Source: an uncultured Duncaniella sp. | GTDB taxonomy: Bacteria; Bacteroidota; Bacteroidia; Bacteroidales; Muribaculaceae | Direction of reading: 5' to 3' | Assembly (NCBI GenBank): GCA_910589485.1 | Contig: CAJUSW010000003.1 | Coordinates: 186,001-250,000 of the forward strand | DNA length: 64,000 nucleotides | Shown: positions 33,529-42,742 of the stretch, piece after piece | How positions within the stretch are numbered: the first letter of the stretch is position 1 | Layout of the letters: each line of letters starts with the position of its first letter | Translations under genes and position numbers: made by a program | Notes under the pieces: model-generated | What the model was told of the DNA's origin: nothing | The model's database searches: none | What the model saw: the letters and a program-made list of their open reading frames with translations, nothing else

Positions 33529-34218
33529 TCAAAATTCTTTTCCAGAAATGATTGATATCGTGGTCATATAGATGATCTTGATATCGAGGAGGAGGCTACG
33601 TCGCTTTAGATAATTGAGATCCATATTGAGACGTATCAGCATTTTCTCCATGGTGTCGGTGTAGCCGTTGTACAGCGTGGCTTCGGAGAAAAGCCCGGGA
33701 CGGATGGCGAACAGATGTATGTATCTGCGGTCGTGGCTACATATCTGATCAATGAAGTATTTGCGCTCGGGACGGTAGCCCACGAAGCTCATGTCGCCTA
33801 TCAGTACGTTCCATAATTGGGGCAATTCGTCGAGGTGGTGGCTACGGATGAAATTACCCACGCGGGTGAGTCTGTCGTCATGATCGGCACATAGAGCGGG
33901 GATACCGTTCTTCTCGGAATCGACCCTCATGGACCTGAATTTATATAATGTGAAGGGGCGTCCGCCTTTGCCTATCCGTTGCTGACTGAAGATGGGGTTT
34001 CCCTTGTCCTCGAGATATATCAGCAGAGCAATCACAAGACAGGGAATCGTGAATATCACAATAGCCGTCAGAGCTCCGATTATATCGAAGCTTCTTTTAA
34101 GGAAGTCTTGAAAGTCAAAGGCTGCGCCAGATTTTACCTTGAAATCGTTAGCTTCGTAGCTGATTTCAAGATGCTGGGGTTGGCCATCAAAAAAATTAGT
34201 GTAGTTACCGGAATTCAT
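33529..34218 (-). CDS. Initiating undecaprenyl-phosphate sugar phosphotransferase
   Basis: 229 residues of the bacterial sugar-transferase (PglC/WbaP C-terminal) family. One membrane-inserted helix (SFDIIGALTAIVIFTIPCLVIALL) is preceded by DFLKRSFD. The catalytic region follows: QQRIGKGGRPFTLYKFRSM, LTRVGNFIRSHHLDELPQL, GDMSFVGYRPE and IRPGLFSEA. It moves a sugar-1-phosphate onto the lipid carrier, starting the capsule 1 repeat unit. The usual KTSLDELPQL is here SHHLDELPQL. It lies 20 bases after the last glycosyltransferase gene. Confidence 0.93.
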   Translation of the reverse strand: MNSGNYTNFFDGQPQHLEISYEANDFKVKSGAAFDFQDFLKRSFDIIGALTAIVIFTIPCLVIALLIYLEDKGNPIFSQQRIGKGGRPFTLYKFRSMRVDSEKNGIPALCADHDDRLTRVGNFIRSHHLDELPQLWNVLIGDMSFVGYRPERKYFIDQICSHDRRYIHLFAIRPGLFSEATLYNGYTDTMEKMLIRLNMDLNYLKRRSLLLDIKIIYMTTISIISGKEF

Positions 34219-34238
34219 AGGTTAAAAATTTATTAATT

Positions 34239-35351
34239 CTATTTTATCAGGGTTTTATAGAGTTCATGGCATTGGTTGACCATACAGTCAAGCGTGAAAG
34301 TGGAGTGGAAACGCTCTCTGGCGCCTGCGCTCAATCGTGCATATAGCTCGGGATCATCACCGATGCTACGCAGGGCATCGGCGAGCTGACGGGCATCACC
34401 CGGATCCACATTAAGACCACTGACGCCTGAATTGTTGACCCAGGCAGTTCCTGATCCTTTAATCTTTGTAGCTACTACCGGTTTTCCGAGTGACATTGCT
34501 TCGATCTGAACAATGCCGAATGCTTCGGTTTTCATCACTGACGGGAGGCAGAATATGTCGCAAGCCGAATAATAGGCAGGGATCATATCGTCGGGGACTC
34601 TGCCGAGGAATATGACTTTGTCATTCACGCCTGACGATTGGCGCATATGTTCAAGGCTGTCGCGTAATGGCCCTTCACCGCCAATGAGCACGACGTAATC
34701 GTCGGGGAGCATGGTGGCGGCTTCGAGCAAATACTTGTAGCCTTTGTATGGGACGAGGCGTCCGAGAGAGAATATTATTTTCTTTCCGGCAAAACGTTGG
34801 CGTATGGAGGGCGCCTCTTCGATATCTTCGGTAAGTCCGGTTATGCCGATAGGAATGCATAATGTGCGCGAGCGGTGACGGGCTAAAGCCGGAGAGTGCT
34901 CGATGGTGACGGGAGATGTGGTGACAATGACATCGGATCGCTTTATAAGCCATTCCTGAAGGGGCTCATACACTTTAAGCATGGTTTTGCTCTTGATTAT
35001 GTCGGCATGCCAATGCAGGACCACCGGGCCCTTGTAGCCTGACATCCTCAGGGCGATTGCCGCCATGGGATCGGGGTGATGAATGTGGATGAGGTCATAT
35101 TCATTACACCGTGCTCGGAGTGAGCTGATCATCGACGGGGCTATCGTGGTTGAGGCGATTTTTGCCCAGGAATGGAATGAGTGGATGTGAGCCCCGGTAT
35201 CGATATCGCGCACTGTGCCACTTCCTTTCGTCTCAGCACACATCATGTCGCATTCCACGCCCAATTTGCTCAGGCCTGATATGAGGTCATACATAACCTT
35301 CTCGACACCACCCCTTATGGGATAAAACTTACCTAATTGTAGAATTTTCAT
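34239..35351 (-). CDS. Glycosyltransferase family 4
   Basis: 370 residues with a GT-B fold. The N-terminus KILQLGKFYPIRGGVEKVMYDL is the acceptor-side Rossmann domain. The C-terminal domain has FSLGRLVPYKGYKYLLEA, and EAFGIVQIEAMSLGKPVVAT supplies the E-x7-E nucleotide-sugar motif. It adds one sugar of the capsule 1 repeat at the cytosolic membrane face; the donor cannot be told. It is the last glycosyltransferase before the initiating transferase. Confidence 0.9.
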   Translation of the reverse strand: MKILQLGKFYPIRGGVEKVMYDLISGLSKLGVECDMMCAETKGSGTVRDIDTGAHIHSFHSWAKIASTTIAPSMISSLRARCNEYDLIHIHHPDPMAAIALRMSGYKGPVVLHWHADIIKSKTMLKVYEPLQEWLIKRSDVIVTTSPVTIEHSPALARHRSRTLCIPIGITGLTEDIEEAPSIRQRFAGKKIIFSLGRLVPYKGYKYLLEAATMLPDDYVVLIGGEGPLRDSLEHMRQSSGVNDKVIFLGRVPDDMIPAYYSACDIFCLPSVMKTEAFGIVQIEAMSLGKPVVATKIKGSGTAWVNNSGVSGLNVDPGDARQLADALRSIGDDPELYARLSAGARERFHSTFTLDCMVNQCHELYKTLIK

Positions 35352-35376
35352 AAATGAAGGTAGAGAGATAGAGTTT

Positions 35377-36609
35377 TTACCGACGTAAAATGCTATTGTA
35401 CAAATCTATATATTCAGCGTATTTGTCCTGCTTTCTGAAATTTGCCATGGCATGAGTTCGGCAGGCATCGCGAAGTTCGGTATGAGGCATCTGCGCAAAT
35501 TCCCTTACGGCTTCAAGCAATCCAGTTACATCACCTTGCTCGACGATACGACCGGTTGCAGGCAGCAATGATTCCGGACTGCCCCCCGTGCGGTAAGTAA
35601 CGACAGGTGTGCCACAGGCTTGTGCCTCAAGATTGACGGTGGGATAGTTGTCCTGCCACGTAGGATTGACAAATGCAGTAGCCGCCGAGTATAGGGCTGC
35701 GAGTTCCTGTACATTGTCAGTGCGCCTGATGGTTAGTATATTGTCAGGGAGGAGCCTACGTGTTTTATCATCAACTCCGACCATTACAATCTTTTCATCG
35801 GGTCGAAGCATCTTGGACATTTCGATGAAATCATAAAGACCTTTCTCCCTGAACCATAGGCTTGCCAGTCCAAGTATAATCTTGTCGTATCCGGCAATAC
35901 CGTATTTTTTCTTTACCTCTTCAACCGGTTGAGGAGAAAATATATCGGTATCTATTCCATTATGAATTACTCTAAACGGATAGTCCTTCAGATAAGACTC
36001 GCGCATTTCATCACGCATCCATTGTGACACGGGAACGATGACCATGTTGTCATGTGGCATGGATGTAAAAGCCCGTTTCTTATCTATGTAGTTCTGCGCC
36101 GACCGATCGAACATCAGGCTTTTGGGGAATCGCATACGTTGCGGACAATTACCGCAACCGGTCTTCCACTTGTAACAGCCGGCAGCCGAATAATAATAGC
36201 AATGGCCTGTATATAACCAACAATCATGCACGGTCCAGACAACTTTGACATTGTTTTTAGACAGATATTCAAAAAGTAGCTTATAGTTTAGGAAGTATCC
36301 GTGTATGTTATGGATATGCACTATATCAGGTTGGATTTCCTTAAGTTTATTTATAAATATTTTGGTTGCCATGTATGATGCGAGGCCATGGCGGTCGAAA
36401 AATCTGGTATTGAGACCATGAATGATAGTAGACAGAAAATTTCCAACTGGAATTGGATTCATGCGAGTTGAGATCAATCCGTCACGCCCTTTACTGTATG
36501 CCGCATAACATTCCCATCCGTTAGTCATCATAAGGTCACCGATTTCCTCCATGATACGACCAGTAGATGTAGAACGTCGGAGTACCGGATTTATCTGAAC
36601 CAATTTCAT
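35377..36609 (-). CDS. Glycosyltransferase family 4 (WcaC/WbaZ-like)
   Basis: 410 residues, GT-B. The N-terminus VQINPVLRRSTSTGRIMEEIG and the Cys-containing WTVHDCWLYTGHCYYY with CGNCPQ are typical of a Bacteroidales capsule subgroup. The C-terminal motif DNYPTVNLEAQACGTPVVTYRTGG provides the donor-binding Glu pair. It overlaps the upstream glycosyltransferase gene by four bases (start 36609, upstream stop 36606), implying coupled translation. Confidence 0.9.
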   Translation of the reverse strand: MKLVQINPVLRRSTSTGRIMEEIGDLMMTNGWECYAAYSKGRDGLISTRMNPIPVGNFLSTIIHGLNTRFFDRHGLASYMATKIFINKLKEIQPDIVHIHNIHGYFLNYKLLFEYLSKNNVKVVWTVHDCWLYTGHCYYYSAAGCYKWKTGCGNCPQRMRFPKSLMFDRSAQNYIDKKRAFTSMPHDNMVIVPVSQWMRDEMRESYLKDYPFRVIHNGIDTDIFSPQPVEEVKKKYGIAGYDKIILGLASLWFREKGLYDFIEMSKMLRPDEKIVMVGVDDKTRRLLPDNILTIRRTDNVQELAALYSAATAFVNPTWQDNYPTVNLEAQACGTPVVTYRTGGSPESLLPATGRIVEQGDVTGLLEAVREFAQMPHTELRDACRTHAMANFRKQDKYAEYIDLYNSILRR

Positions 36610-37748
36610 ATACGTCTTTCTTTAAGGTTATGAAATAACTTCATCCAAATGTCCATAATCACATCTTCTGATAACCAGTTTTTAACATCACGGGCATTCA
36701 TCCCCATTTTCATCCTATTATGTTCATCCGACATCAATAATGCGAGTTCTTTAGCAAACTTTTGCTCATCAGAACCATTCACAAGAATACCATTTTCACC
36801 ATTCTTGATAATATCTCTGGGTCCACACTTAAAATCATATGACACCACAGGAAGTCCAAGCGACATCGCCTCGACCATCACCATAGGAAATCCTTCGTAG
36901 GCCGAAGTCATGACAAGTATTGAACTCGAAGCATATTCGTAGCCTATATTTTTCACCGGAGCATGTATCGTGACAGATTCAGTAAGTCCATACTTATTAA
37001 TCATGTCGTTCAGGTGCTCATTCCACTCACCCTGACCGAATATATCAAGGTGCCAATCACCGAGCGAGGAGTCTTGCATGACCAAATTCCAGATACGGAT
37101 CAGGCGATCGAAACGCTTCTGATAGTCCAGACGCCCGACAGCAATCACACGCTTGGCTGAACAGTCCGAACAAACATCGGCAAGGGGCATTGCCGCATTA
37201 GGTATCACGGAAATATTATCCATATCACCCCAATAGCTCCGATCCTCATCTGTCAGCACAACAAAACTGTCAAAGCGTCGAGCGATTGCCACATCCCGCT
37301 GCGAACGGAAACGGTCAATCCAACCAATGATACCATTACGACCATATTGCAACCGAAAAAAACGATTGAAATGTAGTTCAAGCACCTTTTTACTCCCATC
37401 ATTTATATCAGGAATAAATGAAGATTCAGAGGGATATAGCGACACTGTAATGTCGGGGCGCTCCATCTTAAGCAGGTCGGAGAGGCGTCGGCGGTGCAGA
37501 CGCCGCTTGCGCAGAAATGCGACGACTTTGCGGTATAGCGGCTTGCCATTGTCAGCCGAATAGTTGATGCCGAGATCCAACAGACGCACACCTTCCGGGA
37601 ACTCATAAAAAGGAGGACGTCTATCTTGGTCAGTGGTTACAACCATCACCTCATGTCCATGGGAGGCAAGCCACTTCACCTTGTTTTGAAGCACCCGCTC
37701 CATCCCTCCGGGATTATATATCGAGCAATGGCAAAAAACAATCTTCAT
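36606..37748 (-). CDS. Glycosyltransferase family 4
   Basis: 380 residues. KIVFCHCSIYNPGGMERVLQNK marks the N-terminal domain; VIAVGRLDYQKRFDRLIRIW and EGFPMVMVEAMSLGLPVVSY with CGPRDII mark the donor domain. It closely resembles the gene at 48088-49221 in arrangement (HDLHTIGGIERVTVNK there), so two paralogous transferases act in one locus. It overlaps the polymerase gene by four bases. Confidence 0.9.
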   Translation of the reverse strand: MKIVFCHCSIYNPGGMERVLQNKVKWLASHGHEVMVVTTDQDRRPPFYEFPEGVRLLDLGINYSADNGKPLYRKVVAFLRKRRLHRRRLSDLLKMERPDITVSLYPSESSFIPDINDGSKKVLELHFNRFFRLQYGRNGIIGWIDRFRSQRDVAIARRFDSFVVLTDEDRSYWGDMDNISVIPNAAMPLADVCSDCSAKRVIAVGRLDYQKRFDRLIRIWNLVMQDSSLGDWHLDIFGQGEWNEHLNDMINKYGLTESVTIHAPVKNIGYEYASSSILVMTSAYEGFPMVMVEAMSLGLPVVSYDFKCGPRDIIKNGENGILVNGSDEQKFAKELALLMSDEHNRMKMGMNARDVKNWLSEDVIMDIWMKLFHNLKERRI

Positions 37749-39061
37749 ACTTTTGCTACAGGTATATAGATTTTATACTCAGCATCCTTCTCCATCAGCA
37801 TTGTAATCCAGAGAAATGGTGCGAAAAACAAGAACAGGTCGGTTGCAACCTTAAACCAAACAATGAAATTGATAAGGATAGCGAGAAAAAACATCAGTCT
37901 AAATCTTCTTGACAAATTCATGCACAATCTGCCAACTGTAATCATAAAGATTGAGAAAACTAAAAGCCCCACTAAACCGAAATAGAATATGAACCTCACG
38001 AAACCCACATCAGACCCCATATAAAATCCCTTCCATTGATAACCGATGTAATATGGATCAGTTCTAACTGGATTATTGAAATAGCCATCACCTATTATCC
38101 AGGTATGTAGCGTTTCTGGCCATCGATACATATCAACCAATATGTCATTCGAGTTGGTGTTCCATTCACCATTTTCCCATAAAGAGAAGAATCCTTCAAA
38201 TGCGAAACGGAGATTTTCGTGATATGTCTGATTATTGTTATAGAGTAACACTGCTAAAACTATTGCTAACACTCCGAAAAACAAGAACATGAGTGACACC
38301 TGCTTTTTCTGTGTATTATCCTTGCTGAATAACAATGCGTAGAGGCAATATGCCAAACCGACCAATACTCCGACTGATGTGGTTCTGGCAATCATGTTTC
38401 CAACAACAGCGATAAGCATAAAACAACCTGCATATAAGAAGAGTGCAGTCTTGTGCCAACGCTTATAAGGACTACTGTACAGCATATAACATATACACAT
38501 CTCAATCACGGCAAAACGGGTGCCAGAGAAATCAAGTGCTGCACTGAAGCCATGGATTCTTTCCAAAGCTCTTGTCTTAGCTCCAACCTCAGCCATGCCA
38601 AGACTTCCGACAATGGAGCGTTGGAGATTGTCAAAAAACGGGAAATGCATTATGAGTACCGCATAAAGGCACTGGAACGCACATACTGCTATAAGGTAAT
38701 TCAGGACCAAAGGAATCGATATTTCTCCATGAACAAACCTTATAACTATGGCAAGAAAGTAAGCGGCTCCGAGCCATACCCACATCGATATAAAATATGA
38801 TACATAAGTGTAATCTGACTTTTCATTTACTACAACGGATACGAGTGCACAGAATGAAACCACAAATGCCAACACACTTGTCAGGACAATGGCATTGTTG
38901 GCCACAGGCAACTTAGATTTAGATGCATTGAATCCGATTGCGCAGAGCCCCATAACACCGAGAATCATCTTGGTATTGGCAATCGGGAAAAAGTAAAATA
39001 CAAATGGGAAGAAGTATAATACCGCAACAATAAATGCAAATAAAACGCCTATACTTTTCAT
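37745..39061 (-). CDS. Wzy-type capsule polymerase candidate
   Basis: 438 residues, very hydrophobic, with about ten or more membrane helices and one large periplasmic loop around residues 275-340 (ENLRFAFEGFFSLWENGEWNTNSND...MYRWPETLHTWIIGDGYF). This layout fits Wzy O-antigen/capsule polymerases, which join lipid-linked repeat units in the periplasm. Wzy proteins share little sequence, so the call rests on topology and position between glycosyltransferases and an acyltransferase. It overlaps both neighbours by four bases. Confidence 0.8.
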   Translation of the reverse strand: MKSIGVLFAFIVAVLYFFPFVFYFFPIANTKMILGVMGLCAIGFNASKSKLPVANNAIVLTSVLAFVVSFCALVSVVVNEKSDYTYVSYFISMWVWLGAAYFLAIVIRFVHGEISIPLVLNYLIAVCAFQCLYAVLIMHFPFFDNLQRSIVGSLGMAEVGAKTRALERIHGFSAALDFSGTRFAVIEMCICYMLYSSPYKRWHKTALFLYAGCFMLIAVVGNMIARTTSVGVLVGLAYCLYALLFSKDNTQKKQVSLMFLFFGVLAIVLAVLLYNNNQTYHENLRFAFEGFFSLWENGEWNTNSNDILVDMYRWPETLHTWIIGDGYFNNPVRTDPYYIGYQWKGFYMGSDVGFVRFIFYFGLVGLLVFSIFMITVGRLCMNLSRRFRLMFFLAILINFIVWFKVATDLFLFFAPFLWITMLMEKDAEYKIYIPVAKV

Positions 39062-40221
39062 ATCTTTTTATAGTATACGGTGTCCGTAATTCCTGATTCC
39101 AAGACGATTCTACGCTTTCCACTATAATGACGTCCAATGAACAATCCAGTGAGCAACCATGACTTATTGGCAATATAAAAAGCTCCCACCAGCATCGCAA
39201 GCGTGACGACAAAGGTCACAGCAAGAGCTAATATAAGCATTGGCTCACTCAAGGGGTGTAATAATGTAAAGACTGCTTTCTGCACAGGAGGCAAAAACAG
39301 CGGATGACCCGCGTATATGAAGAAAGATGATGCTGCAAGAAAAGAATTGGCTTTGACATTTCTTTCCTCAATCAGATATACGGCCAGATTGAACGCAAAA
39401 AATAGGCCACATATAATATTAAGACATTTTAGTGCCGTGTAAACGGAAAGCTCGTATTCCAAACTCCAAAATAGAGCCATACCTAACAAGGGATATAACA
39501 TAAACGAGGCAATGCTAAATTTCTTAAAATCCAAAATCATGTCGCGACCGTTGATGCTAAAGAAGGCTCCAAGCGAGAAGAAAAAGTATCCTACCGACAT
39601 TTGCTTCCAGAACATCGACTCAAAAAACCAACAGTAGATCCACACGATGCAAAATGATAGCACAACATAACACTTAGCCCATTTTATAATAATATAAAGC
39701 AACGGAGTAGTCAACACTATTATAATGAGATCACGAACAAACCACATGGCAAAATCCTGCGGAACTATTGCGGTATCTCCACTATTATTAATAACCCCCA
39801 TGTTTGTATTCCACAATGTATTCAGGATTGCACCAACGGAAAAGTCCAATTCACTCGCAGTATTGTCTGCAGGAGCATAAACCAACAGTTTAGCCAACAG
39901 CATCAAAAACAACGCAAGATAGTTCCAACTCACATACGGAATAAAAAGAGACTTTAACCTATTCTTAAATTTTGTCTTAAACTTCCCAGCATTCATATTC
40001 CTTCCAAGGAAAAACACATACCCCGATATGAAAAAGTATATCGGAACACTCTGATCCTTGAAAAAGGCAGCTTTGAGATTATACATGAATTGCAAGATCC
40101 TGTAACCTGATGTATCGACAGTGATACCATCAATCTGGAACCCACGGAAATCCAGTACGTGAATGCCTACAATCACCAACGCCAACGGGAACCTGAGCAA
40201 ATCAAGAGACTCAGACCGCAT
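39058..40221 (-). CDS. Acyltransferase 3 family membrane protein
   Basis: About 387 residues with ten predicted helices. It starts MRSESLDLLRFPLALVIVGIHVLD; the conserved His of helix 1 is present, and DQSVPIYFFISGYVFF is typical. The start chosen is the ATG at 40221, just after the upstream stop; upstream in-frame starts at 40239 and 40281 would overlap the preceding gene. It probably adds O-acetyl or similar groups to capsule sugars. It overlaps the polymerase by four bases. Confidence 0.85.
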   Translation of the reverse strand: MRSESLDLLRFPLALVIVGIHVLDFRGFQIDGITVDTSGYRILQFMYNLKAAFFKDQSVPIYFFISGYVFFLGRNMNAGKFKTKFKNRLKSLFIPYVSWNYLALFLMLLAKLLVYAPADNTASELDFSVGAILNTLWNTNMGVINNSGDTAIVPQDFAMWFVRDLIIIVLTTPLLYIIIKWAKCYVVLSFCIVWIYCWFFESMFWKQMSVGYFFFSLGAFFSINGRDMILDFKKFSIASFMLYPLLGMALFWSLEYELSVYTALKCLNIICGLFFAFNLAVYLIEERNVKANSFLAASSFFIYAGHPLFLPPVQKAVFTLLHPLSEPMLILALAVTFVVTLAMLVGAFYIANKSWLLTGLFIGRHYSGKRRIVLESGITDTVYYKKI

Positions 40222-40225
40222 AGAC

Positions 40226-41215
40226 CTAATTTCTACCATGAGATAATATCCTATAAAACAAGACGTAGTAAAGGTTGACAAACCACCACTGGTTAGCAGC
40301 AGCCATCATCTGCAGAAGTTTTCTCCTTCTTCCCATCTGAGAATTGCGACCCGCATATCGATTCGCTTTGGGAAACCACTTCCTCCAGACATCATGAAGT
40401 CGCTTCTGACCCGACACGAGAAACGGGAACTTCACTTCAAGGAGAAACCAAGCAAGCATCTCATCCGTAATGTCACTATTGTTTTTCAGAAATCTGCAAA
40501 TATCCTCGACATTGTGACATAGATCAGAAAGATGACGATCTGAATAAGTATTACTGAATGCATCACTATTATATTTCACATAGTGGTAATAGCCTTTGGG
40601 GATATATGCTATCGACTTGGACTTAGCCATGAGCTTTATGACAGTCATGTCCTCACCCATTCCGAATCCATCAGGGAACCGAATTCCGGAATTCTCATAA
40701 AGTGAGCTTCTCACAAGTTTATTCCAGACATTATATTTCATGGCTCCTGACATAATTCCTATTAATGCTTCTGCCGGCGTACGATAACAAGGTTGCTTCA
40801 AGTATATTTCATCATTACTATAGTTAAGGAACAAGTCGCACCATACAATATCGGCATTAGTTTCCTCAGCCTTTCGATACATCTCTTCAAGCATAATAGG
40901 CTCAACGTAGTCATCACTGTCGCAATGGAAGATATATTCACCTTGAGCTTCACGCAGCCCTGTATTTCTTGCCGCCGGCAACCCTCTGTTGATTTCGTGG
41001 CGAAATATCCGTACATTCCTGCCGGGAAATTCGCCCTTCAAGCGCTCAACTATATCCATGCTAGAGTCAGGAGTAGCATCATCGACAAAGATAAATTCCA
41101 CATCCTCCAGTGTCTGGTTAAATAAGGAACGGACGCATCTTTCAATGAACTTCTCCACTCCGTACACTGGGACTATGACTGATACCTTACAACTCATTTT
41201 ACGGTCTTGATTCAT
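40226..41215 (-). CDS. Glycosyltransferase family 2
   Basis: 329 residues, GT-A fold. KVSVIVPVYGVEKFIERCV starts the domain, EFIFVDDATPDSS gives the first Asp pair, and GEYIFHCDSDDYVEP the metal-binding DxD-type motif. The C-terminal segment is basic (MGRRRKLLQMM) and probably membrane-associated. Capsule 1 sugar addition is inferred from context. Downstream it is 5 bases from the acyltransferase; upstream lies a decayed acetyltransferase gene. Confidence 0.9.
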   Translation of the reverse strand: MNQDRKMSCKVSVIVPVYGVEKFIERCVRSLFNQTLEDVEFIFVDDATPDSSMDIVERLKGEFPGRNVRIFRHEINRGLPAARNTGLREAQGEYIFHCDSDDYVEPIMLEEMYRKAEETNADIVWCDLFLNYSNDEIYLKQPCYRTPAEALIGIMSGAMKYNVWNKLVRSSLYENSGIRFPDGFGMGEDMTVIKLMAKSKSIAYIPKGYYHYVKYNSDAFSNTYSDRHLSDLCHNVEDICRFLKNNSDITDEMLAWFLLEVKFPFLVSGQKRLHDVWRKWFPKANRYAGRNSQMGRRRKLLQMMAAANQWWFVNLYYVLFYRILSHGRN

Positions 41216-41222
41216 ACGTTTT

Positions 41223-41421
41223 TTATTGTATCACCTTCGCAGGAATTCCGGACACCACATCATAATTTTCTATTGGGCCCAACAATGACATTGTCGCCTA
41301 CGGTCATCTTACCTATCACTTTAACACTTACCGCGATCTGCACATTGTATCCGATTATAGTATACCTGCACTTATCTCCTAAAAGATAATTTTTCAAGTC
41401 GGCCTTACCCCTTATCATCAT
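41223..41421 (-). pseudogene. Serine-acetyltransferase-like hexapeptide enzyme remnant
   Basis: From ATG at 41421 the frame reads MMIRGKADLKNYLLGDKCRY, like the start of serine acetyltransferases in capsule loci. It then jumps directly to hexapeptide repeats (SVKVIGKMTVGDNVIVGPN) and stops. One base out of frame, the typical ending YDVVSGIPAKVIQ appears, with a stop at 41223-41225. About 100 residues of the middle and a piece near the end have been lost. The gene is therefore dead or strongly shortened. Its start is 5 bases after the upstream glycosyltransferase stop, in the expected operon position. Confidence 0.7.
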
Positions 41422-41426
41422 TATAA

Positions 41427-42731
41427 TCAGAAACCTTTGATATCACTGTCGAGATAAGTAACCAGGCCATGCAACTTCCGTTCGGTGTAGAGTAATATCC
41501 TTTCAATCACAGGAAGTTTTCTTCCAAGAATTCCAACGTGGCGCTTTACTTTACGCATCAACATCTTTGCCCATTTCAGACGATATCCAAGATTGCTGCG
41601 GACACCTTCAACAGCAAGATTCCCAATAAACAGTTTCTCCCATTTCTCAGCTACAACAACTGGAGAGAAATTTGACTCTATATATTCAATCGCTTTAGCA
41701 TAGTCCGTAGCGTCTGAATTAAGCAACTTGATGATATTGTCGGCTAAATCTGATTGCTTTCTACCCAGAATACCATTTCGAACAGTATCGATAAATCCTG
41801 GAGACCTATATGTTGCAATGCGTGCACCCATCAGCTGCATCTCAACTGCAGATATGCAAAATGTCTCCGTAATTCCCGACGGGTTAGGTACACCAACCTT
41901 GGTACGAAGCAAAATTTCATTCTTTTCTTCTCCCATAACGCCCATGAAATGAACACTGTCAAGAATCCGTCCATTATCATCAGTGAGGTATGGCATGAAC
42001 TGTGATTCGTATTCAGATGAAGCAATATTGTAACATCCGAGAGTAGCATTCTTATCATAAAGCTTGCCTGAGCCGATGATATATAATTGAGCATCTGGCA
42101 CCTCTTTCAGAATCTTCTTCCATGCCTTTGCCAGCAGATGAAAACCCTTGAATGGTGAAAGTTGACCTATATATGTCACTACATTGGCTCTATCTTCAAA
42201 AGGATGCGCCTTACAAGCCTCACTTGCTCCTGATGTATTGACAGCGTTGAAGATATAAGTTGATTTGTCGTATGCTTTATGGTCAATGTTAAGTTCGAGC
42301 GTCTCTTTCCCGACATTCACTATTCTCGTTATATTAGGATTTGAAGCATAGTAGTCAAGTTCCCAATAACACATGAACACATGTGCCCACACAATAACTT
42401 TAGTTTTCAGTCTATTTTGCCTGTCGAAAATATTGGAATAGATATTGTCCTCGACATCATGCTTTATAACCAGAAAGTCAAATTCCTCATATTCAACTAT
42501 TGTCACACATTCAGCGAGCCCATTGCAGTATTTTACTTTCAATTCTTCAGGAAACTTGAATTTGGAAGTTGTGAAAAATGTAACATCAATTCCATTGCTT
42601 CTGTCTGAAAGCATTGAACTTATAAGCAGAAACATATATTCAGTACCTCCTATTCCCGGATTTCCTTTGCCAACTGTGGAACAATCAACTGATGCAACGG
42701 TGGAATTATCAAGATAGAAACCTACTTTCAT
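41427..42731 (-). CDS. Glycosyltransferase family 4
   Basis: 434 residues. The N-terminus KVGFYLDNSTVASVDCSTVG with NPGIGGTEYMFLL is the acceptor domain; VVTYIGQLSPFKGFHLLAKAW and ETFCISAVEMQLMGARIATY mark the donor domain, with a Glu pair. The C-terminal ~60 residues are basic and amphipathic (KWAKMLMRKVKRHVGILGRK), consistent with membrane association. It lies 12 bases downstream of the pyruvyltransferase gene. Confidence 0.88.
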   Translation of the reverse strand: MKVGFYLDNSTVASVDCSTVGKGNPGIGGTEYMFLLISSMLSDRSNGIDVTFFTTSKFKFPEELKVKYCNGLAECVTIVEYEEFDFLVIKHDVEDNIYSNIFDRQNRLKTKVIVWAHVFMCYWELDYYASNPNITRIVNVGKETLELNIDHKAYDKSTYIFNAVNTSGASEACKAHPFEDRANVVTYIGQLSPFKGFHLLAKAWKKILKEVPDAQLYIIGSGKLYDKNATLGCYNIASSEYESQFMPYLTDDNGRILDSVHFMGVMGEEKNEILLRTKVGVPNPSGITETFCISAVEMQLMGARIATYRSPGFIDTVRNGILGRKQSDLADNIIKLLNSDATDYAKAIEYIESNFSPVVVAEKWEKLFIGNLAVEGVRSNLGYRLKWAKMLMRKVKRHVGILGRKLPVIERILLYTERKLHGLVTYLDSDIKGF

Positions 42732-42742
42732 ACAGCGGGATA

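Noticed and set aside
41207..41389. 60-codon plus-strand ORF
   Set aside because: It is the reverse strand of the decayed hexapeptide acetyltransferase; the minus-strand reading matches a known family at both ends.
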